A stretch of 64,000 bases of DNA from contig NZ_CP160402.1 of the NCBI RefSeq assembly GCF_040730185.1, positions 1,612,001 to 1,676,000 of the forward strand. The letters run 5' to 3'. This document shows, in pieces, positions 25,738-33,052 of the stretch; position 1 is the first letter of the stretch; each line of letters opens with the position of its first letter. Origin of the DNA: Streptomyces sp. Je 1-332. GTDB taxonomy: Bacteria > Actinomycetota > Actinomycetes > Streptomycetales > Streptomycetaceae. Both the position numbers and the translations under genes were made by a program. The notes under the pieces were generated by a model. The model worked only from the letters and a program-made list of their open reading frames with translations. It had not been told where the DNA came from and made no database searches.

Positions 25738-26024
25738 GGGCGGGCCCGGTGGGTTCCCCGGGGCAAGGTGACGGCGGGCCGGTGACCTCGCCGGGGCAAA
25801 TCGGGCGCGACCTGAGCGGAGCCTGAGGGCTCCCTTAACCCCACCATAAAGATCGCCATCACCCCCTCCCAGCAGGCGAATTCGGGGATTTCAGCGGCTA
25901 GTTTTCTCGTCGCCGGGCCGGTTACGAACCGTCGGCGCCGCACGTGATCGGGGGGCGGCACCGGCCGTTCGCAACCGTCTCGTGTCCCCCACCCCCCAAG
26001 AACCGCCGCTGAGGAGACCCACTC

Positions 26025-27038
26025 ATGACCGCACGCCGAAGCAAGGTCGCCGCGATCGCCGCCGTCGGGATCGCCCCGCTCGCCCTGACCGCCCTTTCGG
26101 CCGCCCCTGCCGCCGCGCACGGTTCGATGACGGACCCGGTGAGCCGTGTCTCCGCGTGCTTCCAGGAGGGCCCCGAGTCCCCGAAGTCGGCTGCCTGCAA
26201 GGCCGCGGTCGCCGCCAGTGGCGTGCAGGCCTTCTACGACTGGAACGCCGTCAACATCGCCAACGCCGCGGGCAAGTCGAAGGAGATCATCCCCGACGGG
26301 AAGCTGTGCAGCGCGGGCAACGACAAGTACAAGGGTCTCGACCTGCCGCGCACCGACTGGCCGTCGAGCAAGATGTCCGGCGGCAACCACACCTTCCGCT
26401 ACAAGGGCACCGCCCCGCACAAGGGCTCCTTCGAGCTGTACATCACGAAGGACTCGTACGACCCGTCCAAGCCCCTGAAGTGGTCGGACCTGGAGGAGAA
26501 GCCGTTCGTCGACGTCACCGACCCGAAGATGGAGAACGGTGACTACGTCTTCGACGGCAAGGTCCCGGCCAAGTCGGGCCGCCACCTGATCTACTCGGTC
26601 TGGCAGCGCTCGGACTCCCCCGAGGCCTTCTACACCTGCTCCGACGTCGTCTTCGGCAAGGACAGCGGCGGTGGCGACAGCGGCGGCGCCGAGGCCGCGG
26701 CTCCGGCCCCGACCGCCTCCGCGCCCTCCGAGCAGGACATCGCCGCGGGCGCGGACAAGTCCACCGTCGAGCACCACGGCCACGGCGACAGCGACGCCGA
26801 GACCGGCGCCGACGCCTCCGAGGCGGCGCCCTCCGCGGGCGACGACACCGCCGCGAACCAGCCCGAGGTGAACGGCGGCGCCGCGAAGCCCGCCGCTGCC
26901 ACCAACGAGAACCTCGCCGAGACCGGCGGCGACAGCACCACCCCGTACATCGCGATCGGCGGCGCCGCCGCCCTCGCGATCGGCGCCGCGGCCATGTTCG
27001 GCGCGGCCCGCCGCCGCACGGCGCGCCACGGCCGCTGA
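26025..27038 (+). CDS. Secreted AA10 lytic polysaccharide monooxygenase, sortase-anchored
   Basis: 337 residues. The signal peptide ends at AAA-H, so mature His1 (residue 32, HGSMTDPVSR) forms the copper histidine brace with His122 (GGNHTFRY). The AA10 domain runs to about residue 215 (FYTCSDVVFG). An Ala/Glu/Asp-rich linker of about 85 residues leads to LAETG, a hydrophobic helix and a basic RRRTARHGR tail: a class E sortase signal for covalent attachment to peptidoglycan. The enzyme oxidatively cleaves chitin or cellulose; the substrate is not readable from sequence. Wall attachment distinguishes it from freely secreted LPMOs. Monocistronic, ended by a strong hairpin. Confidence 0.93.
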   Translation: MTARRSKVAAIAAVGIAPLALTALSAAPAAAHGSMTDPVSRVSACFQEGPESPKSAACKAAVAASGVQAFYDWNAVNIANAAGKSKEIIPDGKLCSAGNDKYKGLDLPRTDWPSSKMSGGNHTFRYKGTAPHKGSFELYITKDSYDPSKPLKWSDLEEKPFVDVTDPKMENGDYVFDGKVPAKSGRHLIYSVWQRSDSPEAFYTCSDVVFGKDSGGGDSGGAEAAAPAPTASAPSEQDIAAGADKSTVEHHGHGDSDAETGADASEAAPSAGDDTAANQPEVNGGAAKPAAATNENLAETGGDSTTPYIAIGGAAALAIGAAAMFGAARRRTARHGR

Positions 27039-27062
27039 ACTCTCTGAGAACGAGGACGCGCT

Positions 27063-27094
27063 GAGCCGCCGCTGAGATCCCTCAGCGGCGGCTC
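27063..27094. terminator. Bidirectional terminator between LPMO and lipase
   Basis: A perfect 14-bp stem, GAGCCGCCGCTGAG (27063-27076) with CTCAGCGGCGGCTC (27081-27094), loop ATCC, lies between two convergent genes, 24 bases after one stop and 5 bases from the other. Confidence 0.85.
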
Positions 27095-27099
27095 TCGGC

Positions 27100-27981
27100 T
27101 CAGGAGAAGCAGGTGCTCGGCGTCGCGTGCGCCGGGTCGAGCGCGTTCGCGACCTCGTGGTGGGCGACGCGGTCGAGGATCCCGATCGCCACGTGCTCCG
27201 ACACGTCGACGGGGCACAGGTCCTGGATGGTCACGTTGCGTACGCCGGGGCCGTCGAGGAACTGCGTGCGGTACGGGGTGACCACCTCGTCGTACTTGGT
27301 GGCGATGACGGTGTAGCGCACGCCGGGAACGGTGTCGCCGCCTTCGTTGAGCTTGGTCAGGAACGGCGATCCGGCCACCTGGTCGGCGAGGCTGGGCGTC
27401 TTGGTGGTGAGCAGGTCCTCGATGCCCGGGAAGTAGGGCAGCAGCTTGGTGAGGCCGAGCAGCGTGGTGCCGTGGTTGTCCGGCGCGAGGCCGACCAGGG
27501 CGTTCACCTTCTCCGCGCCGCCGAGGAACTTCAGGTAGTAGCGGGGCATCATGCCGCCCTGCGAATGGCCGACGAGGTCGGCTTCGGCCGCACCCGTCGA
27601 GGCGAGCACCTTGTCGACGAAGCCGTCGAGCTGCTCGGCCGACTTGTCGATCGGACCGAGCCCGTTGAAGAACGGCACTCCGGGCAGCTGGCCGTAGTCG
27701 AGGGAGTAGACGCAGTAGCCGCGCCTCATCAAGTAGGGCGCGAGGACGAGCCAGTTGTCGACGGAGTTGCCGAAGGTTCCGTGGACGAGGACCACGGGTC
27801 GGGGGTGTGCGGCGGACGGCTTGCAGTCGTAGTCGTTCCAGCCTCGCGAGGTGGCAGCGGGAGCGGCGGGGGCGGCGGACGCCGTGGTGGCGGCGGGGGT
27901 GAGGGTGAGCAGGCCCGTCACGAGAAGTGTCATGAGGAGGGCGGCGGTGAACGCTCTGAGCGTGCGTCTCCAGGGCAGCAT
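27100..27981 (-). CDS. Secreted alpha/beta-hydrolase lipase (triacylglycerol lipase type)
   Basis: 293 residues from ATG 27981 after AAGGAG. A signal peptide of about 36 residues ends near ASAAPAAPA. The lipase fold shows the oxyanion strand PVVLVHGTFGNSVDNW, the nucleophile elbow GHSQGG, and a late catalytic Asp/His pair (TKYDEVVTP and SEHVAI). Three cysteines in the mature part (CKPS, YCVYS, DLCPVD) and one at the C-terminus may form disulfides. It should hydrolyse acylglycerols outside the cell. It lies behind a Crp-like palindrome and is monocistronic. Confidence 0.92.
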   Translation of the reverse strand: MLPWRRTLRAFTAALLMTLLVTGLLTLTPAATTASAAPAAPAATSRGWNDYDCKPSAAHPRPVVLVHGTFGNSVDNWLVLAPYLMRRGYCVYSLDYGQLPGVPFFNGLGPIDKSAEQLDGFVDKVLASTGAAEADLVGHSQGGMMPRYYLKFLGGAEKVNALVGLAPDNHGTTLLGLTKLLPYFPGIEDLLTTKTPSLADQVAGSPFLTKLNEGGDTVPGVRYTVIATKYDEVVTPYRTQFLDGPGVRNVTIQDLCPVDVSEHVAIGILDRVAHHEVANALDPAHATPSTCFS

Positions 27982-28026
27982 CGGGTGATCTCCTTGCGGC
28001 TCAAGGGAGGTGCGATGAGTGAGCCC

Positions 28027-28042
28027 TGTGATCCGGATCACG
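28027..28042. promoter_or_regulatory. Crp-like palindrome upstream of the lipase
   Basis: GTGATCCGGATCAC (28028-28041) is a perfect 14-bp palindrome; with flanks it reads TGTGA-N6-TCACG, close to the Crp consensus TGTGA-N6-TCACA. It lies 46 bases before the lipase start, so a bound protein could repress or activate the lipase promoter. Confidence 0.5.
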
Positions 28043-28168
28043 AGGATGCCGTGCACACGACAAATTACGGGCGAGTAGTAAAAGTGTGAAGTTGCGCGTC
28101 GGCAAAACTTCCAGCGCTCACTGGCACGGTCGCCCCGGGACCTGTCGCCGCCATGGACCCAGGAGGCC

Positions 28169-28858
28169 CTACCGCGGGGGCGACACCAGTCCCACCTCGT
28201 ACGCGATGATGACCAGTTGGACCCGGTCCCGGGAGTCCAGCTTGGTGAAGAGCCGCGCCACATGCGCCTTCACCGTCGCCACGGTGATGAAGAGTTCAGC
28301 GGCGATCTCCGCGTTGGACAGGCCGCGGCCGACCAGCGTGAGCACCTCGCACTCGCGGTCGGTGATGCCGTCGACCGTCCGCCGGTCCGCCCGCGGCGCC
28401 GGGTCCGGCCGCGCGGCGAACTCCGCGATCAGGCGCCGGGTGACGCTCGGCGCGATCAGGCCCTCGCCGGCGGCCACGACATGGATCGCCCCGAGGATGT
28501 CCTCCAGCGCCATGTCCTTGACGAGGAATCCGCTCGCGCCCGCGCGGAGCGCGCCGTACACGTAGTCGTCGTCATCGAAGGTGGTGAGGACGAGCACACG
28601 CGTCTGCCCCAGCTCGGCAGTGATCAGGCGCGTCGCCTCGATGCCGTCCATGCCGGGCATGCGGATGTCCATCACGACGACGTCGGGGCGTAAGTCGCGG
28701 GCCATGCGCACCGCCTCGGTGCCCGTCCCCGCCTCCCCCACGACCTCGATGTCCGGGGTGTCGGCCATCAGGACGCGCAGGCCCGCGCGGACGAGGGGCT
28801 GGTCGTCGGCGAGCAGCACCCGGACCGCGGGGGCGGCGGGGCGGGCGGCGCCGGTCAT
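28169..28858 (-). CDS. NarL/LuxR-type response regulator (TTA codon)
   Basis: 229 residues. Receiver domain with acidic pocket VLLADDQPLVRAGL, phosphorylation Asp in VVVMDIRMPGMDG, Thr in LVLTTFDDDDYV and Lys in GFLVKDM. The C-terminal LuxR helix-turn-helix reads ITDRECEVLTLVGRGLSNAE then LFITVATVKAHVARLFTKL. It starts inside the stop of the upstream sensor kinase gene (4-base overlap), so they are one operon. The adjacent divergent ABC transporter is the likely target. Codon 56 (28691-28693 on this strand) is TTA, which would make the pair bldA-dependent. Confidence 0.93.
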   Translation of the reverse strand: MTGAARPAAPAVRVLLADDQPLVRAGLRVLMADTPDIEVVGEAGTGTEAVRMARDLRPDVVVMDIRMPGMDGIEATRLITAELGQTRVLVLTTFDDDDYVYGALRAGASGFLVKDMALEDILGAIHVVAAGEGLIAPSVTRRLIAEFAARPDPAPRADRRTVDGITDRECEVLTLVGRGLSNAEIAAELFITVATVKAHVARLFTKLDSRDRVQLVIIAYEVGLVSPPR

Positions 28859-30165
28859 CGGGCCTCCACCGGCGGCAGGGGCAGCAGCGCGGCCACCCGG
28901 AAGCCGCCCTCGGGCCGCGGCCCGGCGGTGAACCGGCCGTGCAGCAGGACGACTCGCTCACGCATGCCGACGAGGCCGAACCCGGTGCCGGCGGGCAGAC
29001 CACCGCGGCCGTCGTCCTCGACCGCGAGGGACAGTTCGCCCTCCCTCTGCTCGACGGTCACCCGGCAGGTGTCCGTCCCCGCGTGCCGTACGACATTAGT
29101 GAGGGCCTCCTGGAGGATGCGGAACGCGGCCAGGTCGATGTCGGCCGGCAGCGGCCCGCGCTCCCCCACCCTGCGGATCTCCGCACGGACCCCGGCGTCC
29201 CGGGCCGCCACGGCGAGGCGGTCGATGTCGGCGAGCCCGGGGGCGGGTTCACGGGGCGGCGCGGACGAGTCAGCGGTGGCGGCTTTGTCAGCGGTACGGC
29301 CGGCGGCCCGATCAGCGGCCCCGTCGGCGGCGTCTGGTTCCGGCTCGGCCCTGCGCAACGCGACCAGCGTCCGGCGCAGCCCCGCGAGGGTCTCCCTGCT
29401 GGTGGCCTCGATGGTCCTGAGGGCGTTGCGGGCCTCCGCGGGCTGGGTGTCGATGACCCGGCTGCCCACACCCGCCTGGATGGCTATGACGCCGATGCTG
29501 TGCGCGATCATGTCGTGCAACTCCCTCGCGATGCGCAGCCGTTCGGCGGTGATGGCGCGGGCCGTGTTCTGGGCACGCAGGGCTTCGGCATGGGTACGGC
29601 GTTCCCGGGCCGAACTGCCCGCCATCCAGGCGGCGATGAGGAGGACGGCGAAGAACACGGCGGTCTGACCTCTGTCGTTGGCCCACTGGGACGCCACGCA
29701 GTGGCTGTCGTACGGGCGGGGGTGGCAGTCGGGGTCGACCGGGAAGCCGAAGAGGCTGCCCAGCTGTGCCGTGAACGCCAGGAGGGCGGCGGTGACCGAC
29801 GTACGGCGCGCGCGGGTGGCCGCGAGAAAGCCGACGGCGCAGACCCCCACCAGGGCCTGGAGATAGCTGACTTGCGTCGTGCGCATCTCCATCGTGGCCG
29901 TGACCCCGCCCAGGAGCAGCAGGGCCAGGGCGGGCAGTGGCCTGCGCCGCAGCAGCGAGGCGATCACAGCGAGGAGCAGGACCGACGCGAGGACCATCAG
30001 GAGGTCGAAGCCCTGCTGCCCGTCGGCGAACGTGACGTTGGTGACGGCCGGGAAGAGGGCGGCCCCGGTCCAGGCGAGGCCCGTGCGCACGGCCGGCCAC
30101 AGGCGACCGGGCACGCGTCGGCTCCGCCCCTCCCCGGCCGTGGCCTCACCTGGGTCGATGTCCAT
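28855..30165 (-). CDS. Sensor histidine kinase (HisKA_3 type)
   Basis: 436 residues from ATG 30165; upstream frame extension has no support. The N-terminal half has several hydrophobic segments (LLMVLASVLLLAVIASLL, ALALLLLGGVTA, FFAVLLIAAWMAG), so it is a membrane sensor without a large outside domain. The dimerisation/phosphoacceptor motif is ERLRIARELHDMIAHSIGVI, followed by a HATPase domain with ALTNVVRHAG and GRGGLPAGTGFGLVGMRERV. It phosphorylates the NarL-type regulator encoded next. Divergent from an ABC transporter, the arrangement of many drug- or envelope-stress-responsive exporters. Confidence 0.92.
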   Translation of the reverse strand: MDIDPGEATAGEGRSRRVPGRLWPAVRTGLAWTGAALFPAVTNVTFADGQQGFDLLMVLASVLLLAVIASLLRRRPLPALALLLLGGVTATMEMRTTQVSYLQALVGVCAVGFLAATRARRTSVTAALLAFTAQLGSLFGFPVDPDCHPRPYDSHCVASQWANDRGQTAVFFAVLLIAAWMAGSSARERRTHAEALRAQNTARAITAERLRIARELHDMIAHSIGVIAIQAGVGSRVIDTQPAEARNALRTIEATSRETLAGLRRTLVALRRAEPEPDAADGAADRAAGRTADKAATADSSAPPREPAPGLADIDRLAVAARDAGVRAEIRRVGERGPLPADIDLAAFRILQEALTNVVRHAGTDTCRVTVEQREGELSLAVEDDGRGGLPAGTGFGLVGMRERVVLLHGRFTAGPRPEGGFRVAALLPLPPVEAR

Positions 30166-30297
30166 GCGCTGATCGTATGTGGCCTTTCCGCGCGGGGGTA
30201 TTGGCCCGGAGTCGTACGCCCGTGGGCTGCCGGGCCCGCGGCGGTATGGCCCCCGGCCCGATGCCGCGCCGCCCCGGTCGGCGGCACCGTGGCTCAC

Positions 30298-31206
30298 ATG
30301 ATCGAGGTCAACGAACTGACGAAGCGTTACGGCGCCAAGAGCGCCGTACAGAACCTGAGTTTCACGGTGCGCCCGGGGCATGTCACCGGGTTCCTGGGCC
30401 CGAACGGCGCGGGCAAGACGACCACCCTGCGGATGCTGCTCGGCCTGGTGGCCCCCAGCGGCGGAAGCGCCACCATCGACGGCCGGCCCTTCCGGGACCG
30501 GCCGCGCGGCCTGCGGCACGTCGGTGCGCTGCTCGACGCGGGCGACGTGCACGGCGGTCGTACGGCCCGCGCCCATCTGCGCGCCCTGGCCCATGGCAAC
30601 GACATCCCCCGGAGCAGAGTGGCCGTGGTGCTCGACGAGGTCGGCCTCGCCGAGGTGGCCGGGCGGCGCGTGGGCGGCTTCTCCCTCGGCATGCGCCAGC
30701 GCCTCGGGATCGCCACCGCGCTGCTCGGCGACCCGCCGGTGCTCCTCTTCGACGAACCCCTCAACGGCCTCGACCCGGAAGGCGTGTTGTGGGTACGCGG
30801 GCTCTTCCGGCGCCTGGCCGCCGATGGCCGCACCGTGTTCGTCTCCAGCCACCTCATGTCCGAGATGGAGAACACCGCCGACCAGCTCGTCGTCATCGGC
30901 CGTGGCGAGCTCATCGCCGCCGAGAGCGTCACCGCGTTCGCCGCGCGCGGCACCCGGCTGAGCGTCACGGTGCGCACGCCCGACGCCCTCGCCCTGAAGG
31001 AGCTCCTGACCGCCGAGGGCGCCCGCGTCCAGGAGGACCGCGATGCCCTCACCGTCACCGGCCTGCCCGCGGCCCGCATCGGCGACCTCGCCTTCCGGCA
31101 CGGGGTGCGACTCCACGAACTCGCCACCCGGGCCGCCTCTTTGGAAGCGGCGTTCATGGAACTGACCGCCGACAGCGTCGAATACCTAGCGGGAGATGCC
31201 CGATGA
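30298..31206 (+). CDS. ABC transporter ATP-binding protein (ABC-2 exporter type)
   Basis: 302 residues from ATG 30298. Walker A GPNGAGKTTT, signature GGFSLGMRQRLGIATALLG, Walker B PVLLFDEPLNGLDP, and switch His in VFVSSHLMSEME. The C-terminal extension is typical of DrrA/CcmA-like exporters. It powers the permease encoded by the overlapping next gene. Transcribed divergently from the two-component operon, which probably regulates it. Confidence 0.95.
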   Translation: MIEVNELTKRYGAKSAVQNLSFTVRPGHVTGFLGPNGAGKTTTLRMLLGLVAPSGGSATIDGRPFRDRPRGLRHVGALLDAGDVHGGRTARAHLRALAHGNDIPRSRVAVVLDEVGLAEVAGRRVGGFSLGMRQRLGIATALLGDPPVLLFDEPLNGLDPEGVLWVRGLFRRLAADGRTVFVSSHLMSEMENTADQLVVIGRGELIAAESVTAFAARGTRLSVTVRTPDALALKELLTAEGARVQEDRDALTVTGLPAARIGDLAFRHGVRLHELATRAASLEAAFMELTADSVEYLAGDAR

Positions 31207-32066
31207 CGACCACTACCACCCCTCCCCCGGCCACCGAGGTCACCGGGGCCACCGGGCCGCGGGCCCGTTTCCGCCATCTCCTCGCCGCCGAGTGGATCAA
31301 GCTGTGGTCGCTGCGCTCCACCTACTGGGTCCTCGCCATCGGCGCGCCGGCGGTCACCGGGATCAACGTGAACTCCGCGCTGACGAACCTCGACTGGCTC
31401 TCACAACGGGACGCGCCCGCGCCGATGGACCCGCGGATGCGGTACGACGCGCTGTCCAGCGCGTTCGTCGACCCCGCCTGGCAGATCCTGATGGTCGTCG
31501 CGGGCAGCGTGGGCGCTCTCGCGGTCTTCGGCGAGTACACCAGCGGACTGATCCGTACGACGTTCACGGCCGTCCCCGACCGGCGTGCGGTGATGCTGGC
31601 CAAGGCGGTCGTCATGTCGGCGGTGACGGCCGTGCTCGGGGTGCTCGTCTCCGTGGCCTCGTTCGGCGTGACGCAGGCGATCCTGCGGGAGCACGGCGGT
31701 CTGTCGATCGGCGATCCGGGCGCGCTGCGTGCCGTCGCGGCGTCCGCGCTGCTCATACCGCTGAGCGCGCTCGTGGGCATGGCCGTGGCGGCGCTCGTGC
31801 GGCATGCCACGGGCAGCATCGTCACGACCCTCGTGTCGCTGGTCCTTGCGCCCGCCTTCCTCCAGGGCGACACATACCGGTGGGTGAAGGAGCTCGGCAA
31901 CGCGATGCCGATCACCGCGTGGAACACCCTCATCGAGAACCCCGCGATGGAACACCCGCCGGCCAAGTACGCGGAGACGGTCACGGAGGCGTGGATCGTG
32001 TTCGCGGCGTGGCCGGTGGCCGCGGTGATCGTCATGGTCCTCGCCGTGCGCCGCCGGGATCTGTGA
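31203..32066 (+). CDS. ABC-2 type permease
   Basis: 287 residues from ATG 31203, overlapping the ATPase stop (ATGA). After a Thr/Pro-rich N-terminus, the amphipathic LLAAEWIKLWSLRSTYWV segment and six hydrophobic helices match the ABC-2 permease family used with DrrA-type ATPases. GEYTSGLIRTTFTAVPDRR is the conserved cytoplasmic loop. The pair probably exports a hydrophobic compound or lipid; the substrate is unknown. It converges with the Y-family polymerase gene, only 11 bases apart. Confidence 0.93.
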   Translation: MTTTTTPPPATEVTGATGPRARFRHLLAAEWIKLWSLRSTYWVLAIGAPAVTGINVNSALTNLDWLSQRDAPAPMDPRMRYDALSSAFVDPAWQILMVVAGSVGALAVFGEYTSGLIRTTFTAVPDRRAVMLAKAVVMSAVTAVLGVLVSVASFGVTQAILREHGGLSIGDPGALRAVAASALLIPLSALVGMAVAALVRHATGSIVTTLVSLVLAPAFLQGDTYRWVKELGNAMPITAWNTLIENPAMEHPPAKYAETVTEAWIVFAAWPVAAVIVMVLAVRRRDL

Positions 32067-32077
32067 GGAGTGCGGTG

Positions 32078-33052
32078 CTACGCCGCCAGCGTGCCCGGCA
32101 CGATCGCGCCAGGACCGAACTTCGCCCGTGCCCGGTCGGCCACCGCTTCGAGCTTGCGGGCCCTGTCGTCCACCGGGTCGAACATCAGCTGGTGGGCGGC
32201 GTGTTCGGCGGGTCCGAGCCCTTCGGCGCGCAGCGAGATGCCGCGCACCCTGGCCCGCTGGAGGCCGAGCGCCTCGTACATCCGGTACGCGGATCCGGTC
32301 AGTGCGCAGGAGTGCGCGGTCGGCTCGGGCAGTGCGCGCGTGCGGGTGGTGGTGGAACGGTCCGCGTAGCGCACGGTGAGGGTCAGGGAGCGGCATACCT
32401 GGTCCTCGTCGCGCATCCGCGCACCGAGTTCCTCGGTGAGGGAGAGCAGCGCCCTGCGGTGCCGCGTGGGGTCCAACTCGTCGCGCGGGAAGGGCCGTTC
32501 GGCGGCGAGGGAGCGGGCGGCGGCGTTCGGCACGACGCGTGCGCGGTCCACGCCGTGTGCCTTCTCGTGCAGCTCGCGGCCGGCGCGGGCGCCGACGAGG
32601 CGCTGCAGCGTGGACAGCGGCGCGGCGGCCACCTTGCCGACGGAGTCGAGCCCGTACGAGCACAGGGTGCGGGCGGTGGCGCGGCCGACCCCCGGCAGTT
32701 CGACGACCGGCTTCGGCCCGAGGAACTCCGCGACGGCGTCCACATCCGCGCCCACGGCCCGGGTCACGCCGGGCGCGGCCTCCCGGGCGGCCATCCGCGC
32801 GAGCATCGGGCCGGGGCCCGCGCCGATCACGCAGTCCACGCCGTGGTGGGCGAGCGCCCGCACCCGTATCACCGAGGCGAGCTCGACGGCGTCCCGGCCG
32901 AAGTAGCGCATCGCTCCCCGTACGTCGACGAGCGCGGAGTCCGGCGGCAGGGCCTCGACGACCGGGCTGAACTCACCGAGCAGCGTGAGCAGCCGGGGCA
33001 TGGCCGCCTCGTACAGGGGCGGCAGGAGGAACCGTACGCACAGAGTGCTCAT
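32078..33052 (-). CDS. Y-family DNA polymerase homologue lacking catalytic acids (ImuB-like)
   Basis: 324 residues from ATG 33052, which overlaps the dnaE2 stop. Helix-hairpin-helix VVELPGVGRATARTLCSYGL and the little-finger domain (TLTVRYADRSTTTRTRAL) identify the Y family. The catalytic residues do not: the first strand (MSTLCVRFLLPPLYEAAMPR) has no DxD, and the SIDE motif is replaced by SALVDVRGAMRYFG. A HQLMFDP near the C-terminus could be a beta-clamp motif. In mycobacteria the inactive Y-family protein ImuB bridges DnaE2 to the clamp, and this gene in operon with dnaE2 probably does the same. No imuA is seen here. Confidence 0.85.
   Translation of the reverse strand: MSTLCVRFLLPPLYEAAMPRLLTLLGEFSPVVEALPPDSALVDVRGAMRYFGRDAVELASVIRVRALAHHGVDCVIGAGPGPMLARMAAREAAPGVTRAVGADVDAVAEFLGPKPVVELPGVGRATARTLCSYGLDSVGKVAAAPLSTLQRLVGARAGRELHEKAHGVDRARVVPNAAARSLAAERPFPRDELDPTRHRRALLSLTEELGARMRDEDQVCRSLTLTVRYADRSTTTRTRALPEPTAHSCALTGSAYRMYEALGLQRARVRGISLRAEGLGPAEHAAHQLMFDPVDDRARKLEAVADRARAKFGPGAIVPGTLAA

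Noticed and set aside
25738..26024. Search for a DasR operator before the LPMO
   Set aside because: No sequence resembling the GntR-type dre site was found, so chitin-linked DasR control is not claimed.
25641..27029. 462-codon minus-strand ORF opposite the LPMO gene
   Set aside because: No domain likeness; the opposite strand encodes a convincing AA10 protein.
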